In this document: piece after piece, positions 6,581 through 7,038 of the stretch | Layout of the letters: every line of letters begins with the position of its first letter | Position numbering within the stretch: the first letter of the stretch is position 1 | Source of the DNA: Verrucomicrobiota bacterium | GTDB taxonomy: Bacteria > Verrucomicrobiota > Verrucomicrobiia > Opitutales > UBA2995 | Assembly (NCBI GenBank): GCA_027297085.1 | Contig: JAPUIL010000140.1 | Location: forward strand, 1 to 7,038 | Reading direction: 5' to 3' | DNA length: 7,038 nt | Made by a program: the position numbers and the translations under genes | The notes under the pieces: model-generated | What the model was told of the DNA's origin: nothing | What the model saw: the letters and a program-made list of their open reading frames with translations, nothing else | Databases searched by the model: none

Positions 6581-6834
6581 CTTCTGTACATCGTTAATGA
6601 TGGACAATTCGAATGGATTGGAGAGTGCTATCAGTATATAATTGCCAAACGTGCCAACCGGCAGAATTTTCTTTTTAACACAGAAGTCTTTATCGAGATT
6701 CTCGAAAGTGTATTCAGTAGCCCGGTACTGTTTGTCTCTAAAGGGTGTATCCCAAAAGTATGAGACTTAGCAATTAGCAGCTGGAAATTACGCACATCTA
6801 ATTCTTCACCGATTTGTTTTAGTGTTTTAACTTG
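6563..6834 (-). pseudogene. Fragment of a second gspE (N-terminal domain, frameshifted)
   Basis: From 6572 to about 6813 the sequence aligns with bases 2877-3113 of the intact gspE, same strand, at about 85% identity over the core with one single-base gap. Conceptual translation gives [19 protein letters not shown] (equivalent to residues 46-64). A 1-bp deletion near 6745 shifts the frame, and [35 protein letters not shown] and [17 protein letters not shown] follow (to about residue 120). The frame ends at TGA 6563-6565, shortly after homology stops. Many base changes are silent or conservative, so this is the relic of a diverged paralogue that was once under selection, not a fresh copy. N2, ATPase and zinc domains are absent. 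On the upstream side (higher coordinates) homology stops just before the transposase-associated sequence, which suggests mobile-element damage. Confidence 0.88.
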
Positions 6835-6839
6835 TTATT

Positions 6840-6859
6840 CCCCGATGCTTGCTTCGGGG
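6840..6859. repeat. GC-rich hairpin near the presumed left end of an IS200/IS605 element
   Basis: CCCCGA (6840-6845) pairs with TCGGGG (6854-6859) around an 8-nt loop. Elements of the IS200/IS605 family carry subterminal imperfect hairpins recognised by TnpA instead of terminal inverted repeats. This one lies about 75-95 bp ahead of the transposase start, a plausible place for the left-end hairpin. Smaller hairpins follow: AAACC-GCA-GGTTT (6884-6896) and CCAT-GAAA-ATGG (6897-6908). Assigning the left end to this hairpin is inference. Confidence 0.45.
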
Positions 6860-6917
6860 TCGGTGACTGAAGGGAAAGTTTGAAAACCGCAGGTTTCCAT
6901 GAAAATGGTGTTGCGTG

Positions 6918-6930
6918 GATTCGACGAATC
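6918..6930. promoter_or_regulatory. Palindrome just before the transposase start
   Basis: GATTCG-A-CGAATC is a perfect 13-base palindrome ending 2 bases before the likely GTG start at 6933. It occupies the position of the ribosome binding site. In IS200 elements a 5' hairpin is known to hold down transposase translation, so a similar role is possible. It could equally be part of the left-end recognition structure, or chance. Confidence 0.35.
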
Positions 6931-6932
6931 GA

Positions 6933-7038
6933 GTGAACAAAGCGAGTCATTGCGCTTGGCAGATCCATTATCACTTGGTGATGCCTGTAAAATATCGCAA
7001 GGCCTTGATAGATGAACGAGTGGAGCGCGTGATAAAAG
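6933..7038 (+). CDS. IS200/IS605-type transposase TnpA, 5' part (cut by window end)
   Basis: The frame from GTG 6933 stays open to the window edge and reads VNKASHCAWQIHYH followed by LVMPVKYRKALIDERVERVI. The HYHLVxxxKYRK core (residues 12-23) is the N-terminal signature of Y1/HUH single-strand DNA transposases (Y1_Tnp, IS200/IS605 TnpA), usually seen as 'YHLVWxxKYRRKVL'. The HUH metal-binding pair and the catalytic Tyr lie further downstream, outside the window, so integrity cannot be judged. Alternative starts are GTG 6915 (six codons longer) and ATG 6981 (which would remove part of the conserved core and is unlikely). The frame is closed by TGA at 6900-6902. Such transposases excise and insert single-stranded DNA next to short target sequences. 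Confidence 0.72.
   Translation, partial: MNKASHCAWQIHYHLVMPVKYRKALIDERVERVIK

Noticed and set aside
6899..7015. 38-codon plus-strand ORF from ATG 6899
   Set aside because: It is in a different frame from the TnpA-like sequence that overlaps it and matches nothing recognisable. The HYHLVxxxKYRK frame explains this region better.
1..7038. CRISPR array, tRNA, rRNA or replication origin
   Set aside because: No regularly spaced repeats, no cloverleaf-like sequence, no rRNA signature and no DnaA-box cluster were seen on either strand.

Overview
The window looks like a bacterial chromosome segment of moderate GC. The mix of proteins suggests a Verrucomicrobiota-type (Opitutales-like) organism: a PilX-like protein with a C-terminal bactofilin-like/DUF7305-type repeat region, lineage-specific pseudopilins, a GspE with an acidic insert, and almost no Shine-Dalgarno sequences. 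That placement is an inference from family resemblance and was not tested by any search.

Layout. (1) Bases 1-110 hold what may be the last 19 codons of an upstream gene. The complete tRNA-thiolation gene mnmA (111-1187, +) follows. (2) Bases 1188-1499 are a non-coding convergent gap between mnmA and gspE. It carries a purine-rich 12-bp tandem repeat (1351-1383) and a nested set of inverted repeats. (3) On the minus strand, a 165-residue protein of unknown function (3261-3758) lies 12 bp upstream of a 582-residue GspE/PilB-type secretion or pilus assembly ATPase (1500-3248). The two are probably one operon. The small protein has a fold signature reminiscent of the GspE N-terminal domain. (4) A 290-bp divergent intergenic region (3759-4048) separates that operon from a plus-strand operon. 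(5) The plus-strand operon has three genes: a PilV/GspI-like prepilin (4049-4519), an overlapping PilW/GspJ-like prepilin (4485-5048) and a large PilX/GspK-like protein with a beta-rich C-terminal domain (5066-6424). (6) A strong stem-loop at 6545-6580 follows. (7) Bases 6563-6834 (minus) are a decayed fragment of a second gspE, matching residues about 46-124 of the intact gspE at roughly 85% nucleotide identity and carrying a 1-bp frameshift. (8) The right edge (about 6838-7038) has a set of small hairpins and the first about 35 codons of an IS200/IS605-type TnpA transposase, cut off by the window end.

How it works together. The two divergent operons form a small type IV pilus/type II secretion-like module: an assembly ATPase, a possible ATPase-associated partner, two minor (pseudo)pilins and a PilX-like putative tip or adhesion protein. 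The major pilin, prepilin peptidase, inner-membrane platform (GspF/PilC) and secretin are not in the window, so they must be encoded elsewhere if the system is functional. The gspE fragment plus the transposase shows that the right side has been rearranged.

The points most worth a second look are the truncated gspE paralogue, the small protein paired with gspE, a CCC-TGA-C stop context at the end of the PilX-like gene that opens into a lysine-rich +1-frame tail, and the structured convergent intergenic region.
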